Source: Favolaschia claudopus
Lineage: Eukaryota > Basidiomycota > Agaricomycetes > Agaricales > Mycenaceae
Direction: 5' to 3'
Length of the DNA: 64,000 bases
NCBI GenBank assembly: GCA_037176885.1
Contig: JAWWNJ010000008.1
Span: 1,798,001-1,862,000 of the forward strand
The position numbers were made by a program, and so were the translations under genes. The first letter of the stretch is position 1, and every line of letters begins with the position of its first letter. The notes under the pieces are model-generated. The model was not told where the DNA came from, made no database searches, and worked only from the letters and a program-made list of their open reading frames with translations. Shown here in pieces: positions 21,560 to 34,181 of this stretch.

Positions 21560-24500
21560 GGCAACCCCGCTGTGTCAAGGGTTTGATGGCATCAACGCTG
21601 CGACCGATTGCGACCGAAAATGAGCGAGAGACCGAAAATGACCGACGAGACCAAATGAAGGCACGTGCACCGTGTGCACCACCATCATCACCTCTTGATC
21701 ACCTCCAGCCAACTCCCACCACCGAAGCAGACTCGAAGCAGGCCAGGCCCCGCATGCAAGCAAGAAGAGAAGATACCAGACAGCATACAGGAAGCACTCA
21801 GTGATCTAAGTAGCCCCGACAAGTCTCTCTCAGCAATATACAGACTCTCGACAGTAACACACACTCGAGCATGTTTCCGCGGCCCAAGCGACGCGACAAA
21901 AAGTCAAAGTGACCCGAAAAGAGGCGGGGCCAACATTTCTCGGGCTTAATACCTTCGTTTAGACGCGTCATTGGTTCAAGCCATCCAATTTATCCAATAT
22001 GTGCTATATTTGTGTTTTTGAATTCTTCCATCGTCGTAAGCAAGCAAGCCTTTCTCCGCTGTATATTCCTCAGTATCTGCCATTTCCTCCCTATTTGCCT
22101 CATGTCTGGCCGTCTCAGACTCTCAACCGGGACCAAGCTGTCTTTTTCCTGCCTCTCTCTCTCTCTCTCATATCTTGCTTCGCTGAAAGTTTGTTGTAGT
22201 GATGATTCTCCACGGCTCCCAGTCCATTGTTGATCTTCTCTGCTGTAAAGCAGCTCGGATAGTGACGAGACGACTTGAATCTGCATGTGTCAATCCCTCG
22301 CAATCCCTCGGAAAGTCGTCGGTTCGGGTCGTAAGTATTGATTTTGAATTACCTTGTCGAATTCACGGTGCTAAAATTGACCTTGTCAAATGTAGGGAGA
22401 GGGTACCCGGAGTCCTCCCTCTGCCGCGTTCTGGCCGGTTTTTGGCCGCCATGATAAGCGATTCATTTCGCTTATGATCTCGTAAAGTGTCGAGGATTCG
22501 AAAGGATTGTTTGCAGTACCTACGAGGCTCAATCCGTCAGTACTGACCGCTGTCTTGACCTCTAGATCCTCTCATTTTGTCTATCTCCTCCCTGTGAAGC
22601 CCAACGCCCAAATGCAAAGCAGATTCTACTGCCCTAGTTTTCTTTGTTCTGAAACAGCGTGATTGACAACTCTTCTGCTGTTATTATTTAGGGAAAAGTG
22701 GTTCTTTGTAGGTCGAAAATCTCTTTGTGTTTTGCCGCTGGAACCTGACATTGTTTTCCAGCTCTTCGTATGATAGTTTGTACTCAGATAATATTCAAAA
22801 CACGAAATTTCGATGCTTCCAAAGCGCGTGAGGGTTGACTCGGCCCGCCGCCTGCTGCTATATCTAGGTATTTCCATTTCATCAACCTGCTCAGCGGTGC
22901 CAGAGCTTGTGTGCGACCCCGCCATCAATGACAAAGGTGATCGGCGCAGGGTCGACGACCACAAGCGAGTGAGACAGCTCCTTTCCCTCCTTCCCTTGCC
23001 TTTGTCCTCCTCATCCATGGCATCCTTTGATCCTCCCGTGGTTTTAGCAATTCTTGTAGCTGCGCACGAGCCCGGAAAGCGCAAGAAATTTGAAGACGAG
23101 TACAAGGCAAATGTCAGCGCGGTCTTTCTCCTTCCGAGGCTGCCACTTATCTTCGCCACATTACAGGTAGCGAAACGCGTCGCATCGTGGACCAAAAACA
23201 GAGAAAAACAATCGCAGTATCAGCCTCAATTAGAATTTGAAGCACACGTCGCAGAATATGTCGCATTCCTCTACACCGAGACGCGCCCCACTAGAACGAC
23301 CAAAAACTCGAATACAGTTCCCAAACCAAAGACACTCAAGCCTTCTATTCCCATCTACGGACCGAGATTTACTCCGCCTTCATTAATTGATGTACGCCGC
23401 CGAGGAGGCAGCACTAGGCCAGAGATTGCCTACCTCCGCCCCATCAACATAGTCCATCCTTTCTTCTACCCGCTGCTCACAAAGTGTCCGCACTGCGGAT
23501 CTGATGATGTTGCCTGGGATTCGTGGAACGGTACCGGGTCGCGTGAAGTTCATGGTGTACGCCGTGAGGAAACAGCTCTGGGGTATCAACTGCGACACAA
23601 GGATTGCATTCCAGATTCCGGTGGGACGGGCACAAAGAGCCGTAGTTTCGTGACGACCAACCAAGTGTTTTGGAAGAACTGGGAACATTGGGAGATTCCC
23701 CGTGCGTGCTTCTGTTGCTTTCTTTTCTTTCCCTGGCTGTTTCCTTAACTTCTGCTGACATTTAACTTATGCAGGCGGGATTCCATACTTCACGAGTCGC
23801 TCTGCTGTTACGCGCGAGCTTTTCGATATTATTGTCGAGTTCAGACCCTCCACAACATCGGGTGGTCTTGCAGAAAATATTAAACGTATGTCGGGCTGCG
23901 AACACGTTCAAACTATTTGCTCATAATACCCATTAGAGCTTCATTTGCTCGAGTACCATGAATACTCGCTAGAATTCCTTCGCGCTTATCAGGAAGAGAA
24001 TTTCAAACCAGGCACTCTCACATTCCCTCGTACATTCAGTCCGATTTCGCCGCCCACCGAACAAGGCTATAACGACACATCAATCACTGACGACTTCATA
24101 CGAGACATCTACATGGGTTTCATTGACCGAACTCGGAGCGAGGAGTCAACCGAATACCTTAAAAATCTCAATCCAGGTACGTATTGACTAGACCTGTCAA
24201 CCGACTTGCTAAAATATACAAATCATAGGTATCTGTTTGAGCACCGACAATACATTCAAAGTAGCCGGAAAGGCGACCGTTGTCGACACGACAAAAACTC
24301 GAACCAAATTGATGAAAGGCGGAATCCTAAGTATTATAAACGAGCTCAACGAGATCATCGCTTGGGTGCGTCACAGTCTACGAATCGTAATAGTACACTG
24401 ATAAATATTTTGCTTAGCGGTTTTGCCAGTCAGCATCACCTGCTGAGCTCTTCGAAGTTCTCGAAGGCATCAAAAAACGCTGCGAGGAGCTCGGTGTTGA

Positions 24501-27500
24501 GCTACCCTCAATGCTCGTCTCTGACGACTGCTGTAAGATTGAGAAGGAGGCGCGTAAAGCGATGCCCGATCTTCAAATATGTCTGGATGTGTACCATTTC
24601 ATGATGCGGTACGTGTCTTAACTCGTTCAAACACAGTCAACTAATTCACTCCAGATATCTTGCTGCAATTCTCAACGGCACCCAAAATCCTCGACGCGGA
24701 GCAGTCGCAGTCGACATTCGTAACGCGGTCCTCAAGAAATCGGCCGAGAAAGATGCACCAGCACAGTACTGGTCGAAAGAGGAGCAAGAAACGAAGATGG
24801 TGGCGGTTTATGAGAAGTATTCACGGATGGGTGGGGTATGGTCTGCAGCTGCACATGCGGTACGTCCCAATCACATCTCTCAATCAATTTTCGTGATTTA
24901 ACCCACCTGCTAGGTTCACGCAGCGCAGCTCAAGCATCTCCGCAAGGGATGTCTGTCGCGTAACCGTCAGGACATCGCGTCTGATGGAAGCCGAATCGAA
25001 GGCTCGCATAAAGGTTGGAATGGTCTACAGAGGGCTGTTGCCAGCGGCATCGAGCTTCAGAACGGTCTTTGCCATGACTTCGCTCTGCGGCGTAACCTTC
25101 GTATCGCGTCCTCGCGTAAGCCGGGAACGCCGGGCAGCCACGCATTCGTTTGTTCCACATTTGGTTCACATCATACGCGTCTGGTGAACCAGACATCTTT
25201 CCTGTTCAACAGTATTCAGCTCTCTGCGGCCAAGGCCCAATCGGATGTATCTGCGTTGATTCGGCCCACTCTTCGTAATATTCAAAGCGGCGAGAAGTTT
25301 GGTCTGGTCTCTTCGAATCACAGCGACACATTTGGTGGACTCCTCACCATCAAGAGCGAGGACGAGGACGAGGCCAAGGTCCTCATCGAACTTGGCGAGA
25401 ATTCGGCTGATCAACAGCCTGAGGTCATTCTCGCCGAGTTTGGCATCGATCCCGCTCTCTTGCAGAAACCTGAAACTCCTCAATTATCTGTAGCATCTGT
25501 GAGCTATCAATTCCTCCATAGCACCGATTCATAACGTAGTTCCCACAGGATCGCAATACTCAACAACTCACTGCGAAGCGCAAGCACTCCGAGTCGGTGT
25601 CTGCGGACCACGACGACAACCCAGTTAGCGCTAATAAATCGGCTACTAACGTCGCGGATGTGAATGCAAGTGGACCGCCGCAACCCAAGAAGTCACGACT
25701 TGCTGACAACACCGCAGTATGTATTCTATGGTCGAATGTTCAGTGAAATCTAAAATACTGGCAATTACAGATCAACAATACGTCCCGATCCAACACGCCC
25801 CTCCACCCGTTCTTCAACTCGGCACCCGCACCTACAGTTTCGACTTCTCTGCCTCAAACTCAAACAGTTCCATTGCATCCCTCGGGCCATCAGGTCGAAC
25901 CCGCCCTCGCACGAGTCATCAAACTTCTGCCTCTGCCTGATGCATCCGGCTCCGCTACTCGCCTAACACGCTCCCAGAGATTATTCATGGCCGGAACGAC
26001 GACAAATCCCAAGTCGCTTCAAATTGCCAGAGGGCCCGAATTCTTCTTGTTCATGGATATGCGGAAGGAGTTTGGATGGAAGGCGTCCGACATGACTTCG
26101 AAGAAATGGGCGGAAGCTGTTGGAAAATACAATGAGCGGCTACTTCAAAAGGACGGGATACCTGGTGCGGTTTCAAAGGCGCCGCGTGCTCTTATCAGTA
26201 AATTGGGGGAGATCGAACGCATGGTGCTCGAGCGTATCGCAACTAACGACTTTGTTGGTAGGTTGCATTTGCAGCTCCGTTGTGAAACCACTGACGATGA
26301 TTACATTTATTCTTCAGCTCGCACTAGCGGCAAAGTGGAATATTGGAAGGAGCATTGCTATGCCGTTCAACTTATCAAGCCATCGACAAGCTCGGAAGGT
26401 GGGAAAACGGAGGGAAAATCGGTAAGTGACTGATTATCAGGTTCCAGTCGACAATTGTTCATCCTACTGTTTCAGCCTCGCAAAGTGGCTGCTTGTTTGC
26501 GCTGCAACAAAGTCATGTACCCCGGCCCCAACAAAGCGCCTGAAAACCACAAGAAGGGCCATTGTTCTGACGGCTTCAAGCAGAAGAGCACTGACGACAA
26601 CTCAGCACCGTGGCCGCAACCCACTGGAATATTCACCATGGGTTCGGAATTCCATCCTCTTCTATTCCTCGTGGCCATTCGTGACTTGTACGAGAAAGTC
26701 CTGATTGAGCAGAATCATGGGAGCCTGAATGTCGAGGACGAAGCATTCTCACTCATGCTCCAGCAGCCGGGTCGAATCATCTCAGTCAATGGTGCGGTAC
26801 TGTTCAAACTTTTCTCTGGTTATGCTATCCCAGCAGCAGACCAGATCCCCGACAACCTCATGGTCAATCATGACGGTGTTGCCTACCTCCGTATCGACTC
26901 TCTTGCTGATACCGAAACCACTTTCTCGTCCAGTCAGCACATGTAGCTTCGTTTTGATTTGTAGTACTTAGATTAATTCGTGTTGCCCCAAGTAAAAATC
27001 ATTAATCCAATATCATTACCACTCTGACAACATCCACAAGCACCACCTAACTGTTACTGAGCACTAATCCCGCTGCTACCGAGTCCCTTTGATGCTCCGC
27101 TTTGTGCGCTTGCCTCGCCGCCGCCGCCGCCCTCAACGCTAACTCAAAATCAACCACGCCGACGATATTCTTGCCCTCGCACCTGAATTGCCGCCGTTCT
27201 CAATCTGAAACTCAGAAAGTCAGCATTTAAACAAGGGTGAGTGAACGAAGTGAATACCAGAAGGGCGTGCCGGTTCGAATTTGATGTACGAGGTATGGTG
27301 GATGCATAAGAATCACTGGCAGACGTGGCGGAAGCAAACCTGTACGCGATCCAGTATTTCATGGTTGAGATAGTTACTTGACGAGTCGCTGGCTAGATGG
27401 TCCACAGGTACGAGTAGTACGAGTGAATATGCCGGAGTTGGGTTGCGCACCACTGTGCCGTAGACGTGTGTACTTGTTGGGATTCCGAAGCTGATAGCCG

Positions 27501-27690
27501 GCTTGAGCGTCACCAATTTTCTCATACACGGACCTTAAGCGCCAACGCGCGCCTAAGTGCTTGCAAAAGCGTCTGAGAGGTAGGTTTTCAACGGAAGCCC
27601 TGGCCGCCGATCACCATCTCAATCGGGAAGCCCTTGGCTAGGAGAGGCCGTTTCCGGACGTTTTGAAGCCCTTGAAATGACGGATTTTTC
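21560..27690 (+). mobile_element. DUF6729-type DNA transposon, copy 2 (6,131 bp)
   Basis: Same orientation and identical length as copy 1, offset by exactly 6,137 bp; every long reading frame recurs at that offset with identical translation. The one difference I saw by eye is G at 27650 versus A at 21513. The inverted-repeat ends are the same. Its right end abuts the perfect CTTCGTTT duplication at 27691. Confidence 0.92.
23017..26946 (+). CDS. DDE transposase with DUF6729-like zinc module (copy 2)
   Basis: Duplicate of the copy 1 gene, shifted by 6,137 bp. The open frame extends back to 22813, exons are the same and the predicted protein is identical in every exon compared. The CPHC module is at about 23484, the STDNTF Asp at 24246, the VSDDCC Asp pair at 24523, the Glu at 24998 and the C-terminal zinc-like module at about 26493. 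The stop is 26944-26946. No lesion seen. Confidence 0.88.
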
Positions 27691-27698
27691 CTTCGTTT
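27691..27698. repeat. Right 8-bp target-site duplication of the transposon pair
   Basis: CTTCGTTT immediately after the terminal C of copy 2, identical to 15415-15422. Removing 15423-27698 restores a plausible uninterrupted sequence upstream of RPL38. Confidence 0.9.
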
Positions 27699-28519
27699 TC
27701 TTGGAACGATCATCAACGTTGAAGCTTGATGCGTCGAGTCTTGAGACGAGGCTGGAAGCTTTGAAATTGAAACGTTGACGCCAATATAAATGGAATTTTG
27801 GACGTGCATTTGTTTCGGGATACGCGTAAAATGCGCATGAGAAGGCCAAGAGTCGACGACGACGAAGCACGAGAATCTAGAGACCTTTTGGCAATTTTAA
27901 CCCAAAGAGAATGTCGACGAAGATGGCCTTGCATCCAGATACAGACTTCTCAAAACCTCTGATCCCCCAGCGCGATCATGACTGAATCCAATCGAGGTCG
28001 GTGCATTGAATTTGAAGGAGTCCTTATTCACTCTCAAATGAGATTATACACAGCAGTGTCTTGCACTCATCCCATCACATGGTCCCGAGTCTCGCAGCGT
28101 GCCACTCCGCAAAGTGTGCCATAGCTTTTCGCAGCCTCAACTCCCGCGTGCAGAATATGCGATATTCAAACTTCGAACGTGGGGCTCCGTTGATGGATCG
28201 TCTTGCACTCAGAGGTTGAGAACAAACAGATGTGACAGACTCTGGCATGCTTAGTTCATCGGTGCGAAAATTGGGACGATCCCTGAGAGGCGACTCCCAT
28301 TGCACTTGCAAGCACTCTCAAAGTCGACAAAGCGAGGTGCGGAGGGTGACCATCCACCTGTAAATCTTGCAAAACGATAGCATTACTTGTAGACTCATCT
28401 ACACATTAAAACCGTTCAAAACCTGGGAATAATAGCGACTAGAATAGTGGGACTAAATTAGATGCGCCTGAAAGATCAGGCAGCAACTCACGTTTTGTAG
28501 ACAGCCGTGAACAAGGTGC
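27699..28519. other. Intergenic region, original RPL38 upstream DNA
   Basis: Region of 821 bp that adjoined the RPL38 promoter before the transposons arrived. I see no convincing gene. Minus-strand frames at 27713-27934 and 28075-28311 are short and compositionally unremarkable. It also contains the 3' end of the secreted protein gene at 28520. Part of the original RPL38 promoter may now be stranded here. Confidence 0.45.
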
Positions 28520-29090
28520 CTAGAGCGAAGCACATGTGAAGGAGTTGGCTTTGTTGTCGAAGCCAACAACAGTCAGGGCGTTGAGAGTTCCGTTGATGAA
28601 CTGCGACTGTCCCGAGCACGTCGTGGAACTGTGTACCAAATTAGTTCTCAAGCGACGGGCATTCTCACGAAACACCATACGTGAAGAGAGTGCACCCAAC
28701 ACCAGCAGCGGTCTGCACACTGCTGATCGAGTTGGCCTGGCCGCTGGAAGCAGTGTTCGAGCACCCAACGGGCAGAGTGGTGGCCGACCAGATCAAGCAG
28801 TTTTTCAGGTTCTCATCTGAGAAAGTCGAATAAACGAAGATGGTCGAACAGCTTTGAAGGATACTCACCGACGCAAGTTTGGAAAACCTGTGCCATATAC
28901 TGTAAGCTAACCTGCTTAATTACGAGACACGAAAACATACGACGATGGCGTTCGCGATGGGGCTGATAGCGTTAGCGATGGGGCCGGTGGCCTTGTGCGC
29001 AACAGCAGGGGCGGCGTCAGCGCGGATGGCGGTGGAAGAAACGAGGGCGGCGTTGACGAGAGCGAAGAGTGCGACGACGTTGAACATCAT
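28520..29090 (-). CDS. Small secreted six-cysteine protein
   Basis: Function unknown. The product is about 138 residues. ATG 29090 (a second ATG follows at once) opens MMFNVVALFALVNAALVSSTAIRA, a clear signal peptide. After an Ala/Pro-rich segment (PIANAISPIANAIV), short introns join VFQTCV to ENLKNCLIWSATTLPVGCSN, then VQTAAGVGCTLF, TTCSGQSQFINGTLNALTVV and NSFTCASL, ending at TAG (28520-28522). Six Cys lie in the mature part with no CC doublets, so it is not a hydrophobin. N-glycosylation sequon NGT. A TATA box lies about 110 bp upstream. Three or four introns of about 50 bases were placed by frame. Effector-like or cell-wall roles are possible but unsupported. Confidence 0.8.
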
Positions 29091-29197
29091 GGTGAGGGAT
29101 CGTAAAGGAAGGAAAGATAGAATTGGGGGATTGAGAAGTTGAAGAGGGTGCTAAGTCAAGAAACTTTGGCTGCGGTAAGTTGAGACCATCCTCAGAA

Positions 29198-29203
29198 TTT
29201 ATA
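29198..29203 (-). promoter_or_regulatory. TATA box of the secreted-protein gene
   Basis: TATAAA on the minus strand (GCTATAAATTC), about 108 bp upstream of ATG 29090; spacing fits a fungal core promoter with a 5' UTR of about 70 bases. Confidence 0.55.
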
Positions 29204-30519
29204 GCAAAAAGCTGAGCGGCAATCAATGATCTGCCGAGATGCACAACCATGGTACGGAAGCAATGGCGATCCGACAACGGAGCGGGGTGCGGTTTTGCTT
29301 GGTATTTCGGCAGTGAAGATTCAGAAGAACGAACCAGGCACCACAGAGAAAGAGGTTCACAGCTGGATAGAGTCGTTCCACCAAAATGGTTTTCAAGTTC
29401 GACTCGGTGGGCAAGGCTCAAGACCAGTCTGAACTTTTTGCATCCCTAAAATTAGGACCCGGTTAAAGTTGTTCGTTTCGGCATCGCTGGGCAACGCACA
29501 TCACAGCTGATCACTTGCACATCTCGACTCGTGAGTCGTGAAAGGATTGGCAGACAACTTCATTTGATCGGTACGCCCGCGTCCAATATAGGTCGTTGGA
29601 ACCATCGGCGCCGTCCGTCACTCGAGCGCTGGTGTGGAACCAGAAAGCCAATAGGTTCTTGTTTTTCGCTGAGACAAAAATTTGCACAAAAAATCGAGTC
29701 GAGCACGGACCGAGGTGGAATTCATGATTGCCGGCGCAGTTTTCTGTCGCATACAAACCATACGGTGACGTAGCGACGCGTCTCAAACCAAATACTGTTG
29801 TGCATCTTCATGCGAACGTCCAACGTCAGGGTTGGGCGCTCCTGGGCGCTCTCATTTAATTCGGCGACCAAGTTGTATCGGCTCTTTAATTGCGGCGCCC
29901 ACCTATTAACCTTCCCAGATCAGATTTCGACGTTCGGAGCGCCCAACTTACTCACATACAACGAACTGTATTGTCAGTACCTTGTCGTTCGTGGCAGTTC
30001 GGTATTCAGCCCGTAAGGAGGAAACCAAAGACACGGAAATCGCGGGCGACGAACGGACACTCAGCAGCTTCGTCTGCTCGTCGCTGTATGTCGGTTTGGC
30101 CAGCCGTCACCTGCCGGGCGACCTGGTCTTGTCTTTCGAGTTTCGCATCCCCTGGCAACCTCCTTAGTAGCTGATCCTTACCTCTGTTTTATGCCGTTCA
30201 TCTATTTGACTGCTTTGAGCAGTGGGCATGCCCCGGGCTATCGACAATTACGGTCTGGGGTTGCACGTCAATTGAAGTGACAAGACCAGCTTCTGACGCG
30301 CGAACAGCCTTCAACAGCGACGACATTGCACCAGCACAAGGACACTTATCGACAGTCACGACGTCAGACAATTTTGTGAGAAGACAGCGAGCTGGATTGC
30401 GATCAACATATACAACAGCTAGAGACAACAAGACACAGAGCAGAGCAGCACAGAGCGAAGTTATACAAAGCACAGAGAGTCAACAGAGCGAGCCACGTTT
30501 GTTTCAATCCAGCATGAGG
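29204..30519. other. Gene-poor region of about 1.3 kb
   Basis: Upstream of the secreted-protein gene and downstream of the GGTFNEV gene. Short frames occur on both strands (for example 29531-29773 +, 29511-29786 -, 30198-30473 -) without recognisable motifs. The stretch about 30410-30500 is purine- and CA-rich. I see no RNA gene, TIR or transposase remnant that I can support. Confidence 0.4.
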
Positions 30520-31389
30520 TCACCGTGCTTGAGGAGTTACAGGCACCTGCGGCCGCAACCGCGCAGGAAAGCCCACAACGTCGTCCTCGTCAGAGTCGTC
30601 CTCAGAGTCCTCATCGCCGTAGAATAAGATATCCCCTGCTCGCAAGTCATACCGAGCTGAACTTGACGAACCCGAAGGACCGCGCCATTCGGTGGAGGAG
30701 GACGTGGGCAGCGAGGAGGTTCTCCCCGGGACGAGCCAGTGACTCTCAACCGCAGGAGGTCTACGAGTTCCGTTCCAGGGATTTTCAACCGTAGGAGGTC
30801 TGCGATTGTTGAGGCTGCTGCTAGGAAGCGGTTCAGAAGCCTGATGCACGCGATATGGCGTGCTTGGGGCGTTGCCTGTCATCCCCTGCCCTGAACTAGA
30901 AATCGGCTCGAATTCAGGCTCTTCAAAGGGGAAACGAGGCGCAAAGCCCTCCGTTCTACTCCTGCGATCCGCGACTGTTCACAATGCATTCGAATTAGAA
31001 TCCCACAAGATGTCTAGTATAGGGCTTCAAGCGTACTTTGCGGCAATGGATCTGAACCGCGGCGGGAGGGCTCATAGGGGTCTATTCTAGCTCCAGCATA
31101 TGCATAATCCCCTGCTTTATTTCGTTACAACGCGAGCGGATCGACCGCAATCAGCGAGCGAACCTGCAGCAGCACCGCTCCTAGGCGGGGAAGATGTAGA
31201 TGTAGAGGCGGAGAGCGCATCACTGGAGCTGTAAACCGGGCGGGAATCGAATCGGCTGCGGACATTGGCTGTATTCTGCTGAGCTCGAGTGTGGTGAACG
31301 GTGCGATGGTTGAGGTTGCCGCGAACTTCGTTGAAGGTGCCACCTGAGATCTTGAAATCGGTGCACCCGCTGAAGAAAGAGGCGCTCAT
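30520..31389 (-). CDS. Disordered protein with GGTFNEVRGN N-terminal motif
   Basis: Function unknown. ATG 31389 begins MSASFFSGCTDFKISGGTF followed by NEVRGNLN. This F-x-I-x-GG-x-F-x-x-V-x-GN pattern recurs at the N-terminus of many agaricomycete proteins. The rest is Ser/Pro/Arg-rich and looks disordered. Three exons join in frame: ...RSGAAAG to DYAYAGARIDPYEPSRRG (intron about 31111-31163), then DPLPQI to ADRRSRTEGFAPRFPFEE (intron about 30975-31034), then the 120-codon block beginning MTGNAPSTPYRVHQ. It ends with an acidic patch (YGDEDSEDDSDEDDVV) and stop at 30520. Predicted length is about 270 residues. A single joined gene is my inference; the splice sites fit consensus. Confidence 0.65.
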
Positions 31390-31604
31390 GGTGGAGGGAA
31401 CAAGGAGTTGTTACTTCCTGCAGGCTCAGTGTGGGCGTATCATGGTCACTTGTTAACATAAGCTGTGGAAAGAAGTTGAGAACAGCTGGATGCGGTGCTT
31501 GCAAAGTATTCGATATCACGGCGAATGCCAGACAGCGGTCTACATACATGTCGCCCACTACAATATGTACCCCGCAGGTACGAGGACGACACATTTCGCC
31601 AGCT

Positions 31605-34054
31605 TCAAGCAGACAATCCCTCACGATACATCTCGACCTCCTTGTCCGACGCCCTCGAACCCAGCCTCCGATTAAACTCCTCCAACTCCTCCAATCCCAT
31701 ATCTGCCTCCTCATCTTCATCCCACTTCGGCCGCAACACCCCACTATCCCGATCCACCGCCCACTCGTCCTCGTCCTCCACCGGCACCCTCACCAAAACG
31801 CGTTCACTCGTAACACCAGCCTCCATTTCCGCCTCTCCAACAAGCCGCCTCGACTCCGCCGCATTCACCTCACCTTCCCTCCTTGCACGCGCTTCCCCTT
31901 CCCATACCGCCTCCCACAGCCCTTGCCACTTGTCCTCCAACAAGAAATTTCCCTGTTCCGGTCCTCCTTCTTGACCCAGCAACGGCCGCAAAATATCCGC
32001 ACGTCTCCCAAGCAGCTGCATGATGGACTTGCTCTTCCACGGCAGCAGCGGAGGGCTGCGCTCATGCATCATATGCGCCAGCAAACCCGCCACCATCCGT
32101 ACCCGTCCCAACGCCAATGCTATGGATCGCGATCCGAGCTTTTCTATCGCCAATTGCTTGCGGTAAGCAACTGGAGCCAAGTTTGGATATTTGTCAAAGT
32201 CCAGCGGATGTTCTGGGTAGCGCAAATATAACGGGTTCGGATTATTTGGACTGCGTGGTGCATGATAATTCTTTTCCGCCCTTTGCTCAGCTTTTCTGAG
32301 GCGCTCAGCAACCCTCCTGGCTTGTCTGAGTTTTTTGGGTGACTGTGAGACGGAGATCAAGTTGGGAACCGAGTCATATAGGGCTCCAGGTGCACATCCA
32401 TTGGGAGTATTCAGCAGGACAGCAAGTAATGCCTCGTATGTTGGCATCGATGGCGGAGGCATGAAGCTATCATCCGCTGCCTCGGTAGGGTTTGCAGGGG
32501 ACACGTAAGTCGCTTTCCGTAGCACAGGAAAGATGTCCGTTTTTCGCAGTTGGTGGAGATACTTATGTCCAATGGGTCCACCAACTTCATATCTAGTCAT
32601 CGCATCGCGCGCATCGTGGGTTGCGCGTAGGGCTTTGTAAAGACCCAAAGTATCCTCGGGAGTCTCCACAGACCTGTGTGCGAGACCTCTCCACGTATTC
32701 CCATTCGTTTCGATCACGACATGACTGAAAACATGCGGCGTGCGTGGTGGAGACGCAGCATAGCGGTCTACAATTTCGCGTAAATGCTTACGAGCGTAGA
32801 CCGTGGCGGGGCGCTGGTCGACCATAGTGTATACTACGACGTCCATTAGAGAGCGAGGAAGCTGGATAACCGATTAGTGTATGTATCGGGAATCGAGATA
32901 GAAACAAAGCATATCTTGAAACGAAAAAGACTCACGCTTCCGACAGTATTGACCCACGCACTGATATTTGCGAAAGGAAGCTGCCGCGTATCCACCAAGC
33001 GACCAAGAACAGTGAGAGCTTGGAGAACGAGGCGTACGTGGTGTCGAGCGCGCTGCGGTGTCAGAGGGGTCTTTGGAGGTCGCGGACTGATCTGTCGAGA
33101 GTCGGAGGCAGTATCGAACAGATCAGGCTCCCTCCGCGCCCTCTCAGGGACAGCGCCCGCGGCTTCCACAAACAATGACCCGCTTTCAGGAGATTTCAAG
33201 ATTCCGCTAAGAACACCAGCAAGCCGATAACACAAGTCGACAAACTGTCCTTTTGGAGGATAAATATCCTCGAGGCGTAAGACCGCAAGACGGCGCCGCA
33301 GCTGATTTTGGCGGTGCGGCTCAATCGAAGAATCGGTGCGCAGGAGTGTCGGAAGCGTACGGCGCAGCTGATAGTCCGTAACCTGCTGCTCGAAAAAAAG
33401 AGCCGCAGTCACCCATTCACGCTGATTGAGAAGTGCATTCCAGAGCTCCGTGGCAACATTCCCCTGGCGGCGAATGAAGAGTTTCCGAGCCTGCAAGTAC
33501 AGCGTCAACGCGTTGCGCAGCGCCGAGTTTGAGATCGCATGCGGTTCGAGCACCAGCAGACGGGGATCATGGGAGGTGCGCATACGGTCCTGACGCCCTT
33601 GAATGCGGGGAACCGTTTTGAGGAGTGCCTGGATAGTTTTGGCAAGCGAGAGGCTGTGGATGCGGGGCTGCTTAGCAGCTTCATGGCGGGGCGTGGCAGC
33701 CTCCACGAGGAACGCGCCAGCACGAGAGGGATGCTGAGCGCGGAGGAGGGCATGTACAATCGTATGCGTGACAAGACGCGAGTACGGCGCGGGCGCGTTG
33801 CCGAGCACTTGCAAGAGGCTAGCAACATCGCCGCATGCACGGATCTCGCGGGCCAAAGTCACCGAATCTTTGCGTTGCGATACCCGTGGCCATAGGACGG
33901 GAGATGGCACCGGCGTTGAACTGTTCAGAAGCACATCCAGAGGCAAAAGAGAGCCATCCGCCGACGACGCAGAGTGCTGATAGCGCGAAGGAAAGCAGTT
34001 ACATCGTTCGTTGACTAGAACATTGGCGAGCACACCCCGCCGTCGCGCAAGCAT
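31605..34054 (-). CDS. Predicted mitochondrial protein, unrecognised family
   Basis: Two long open frames (32846-34054 and 31605-32846) are one gene: the first exon ends ISAWVNTVGS and a GTGAGT...TATCCAG intron (about 32863-32933) joins it in frame to LPRSLMDVVVYTMVDQRPA. The product is about 790 residues. The N-terminus MLARRRGVLANVLVNERCNC, then FPSRYQHSASS, is rich in Arg/Ser with few acids, as in a mitochondrial presequence. The body is helical and Leu/Arg-rich (VTHTIVHALLRAQHPSRAGA, ELWNALLNQREWVTAALFFE), with spacing reminiscent of helical-repeat (PPR-like) RNA-binding proteins. The second half has a charged Glu/Arg-rich C-terminus. No catalytic motif. A role in organellar gene expression is only a guess. 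Confidence 0.75.
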
Positions 34055-34181
34055 TCATGGAGGACACTTCAGAAAAAGTTTTGATCAAGTATAAACAGCA
34101 GTAATTAAAAATCCGGTAGGCTGTAAGCGACGCGCATCTACTCTACTAGTACTACGCACACATGAATTAGTTTATAATCTA

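Noticed and set aside
28520..29090. Hydrophobin
   Set aside because: Small and secreted, but only six Cys and neither of the two CC doublets.
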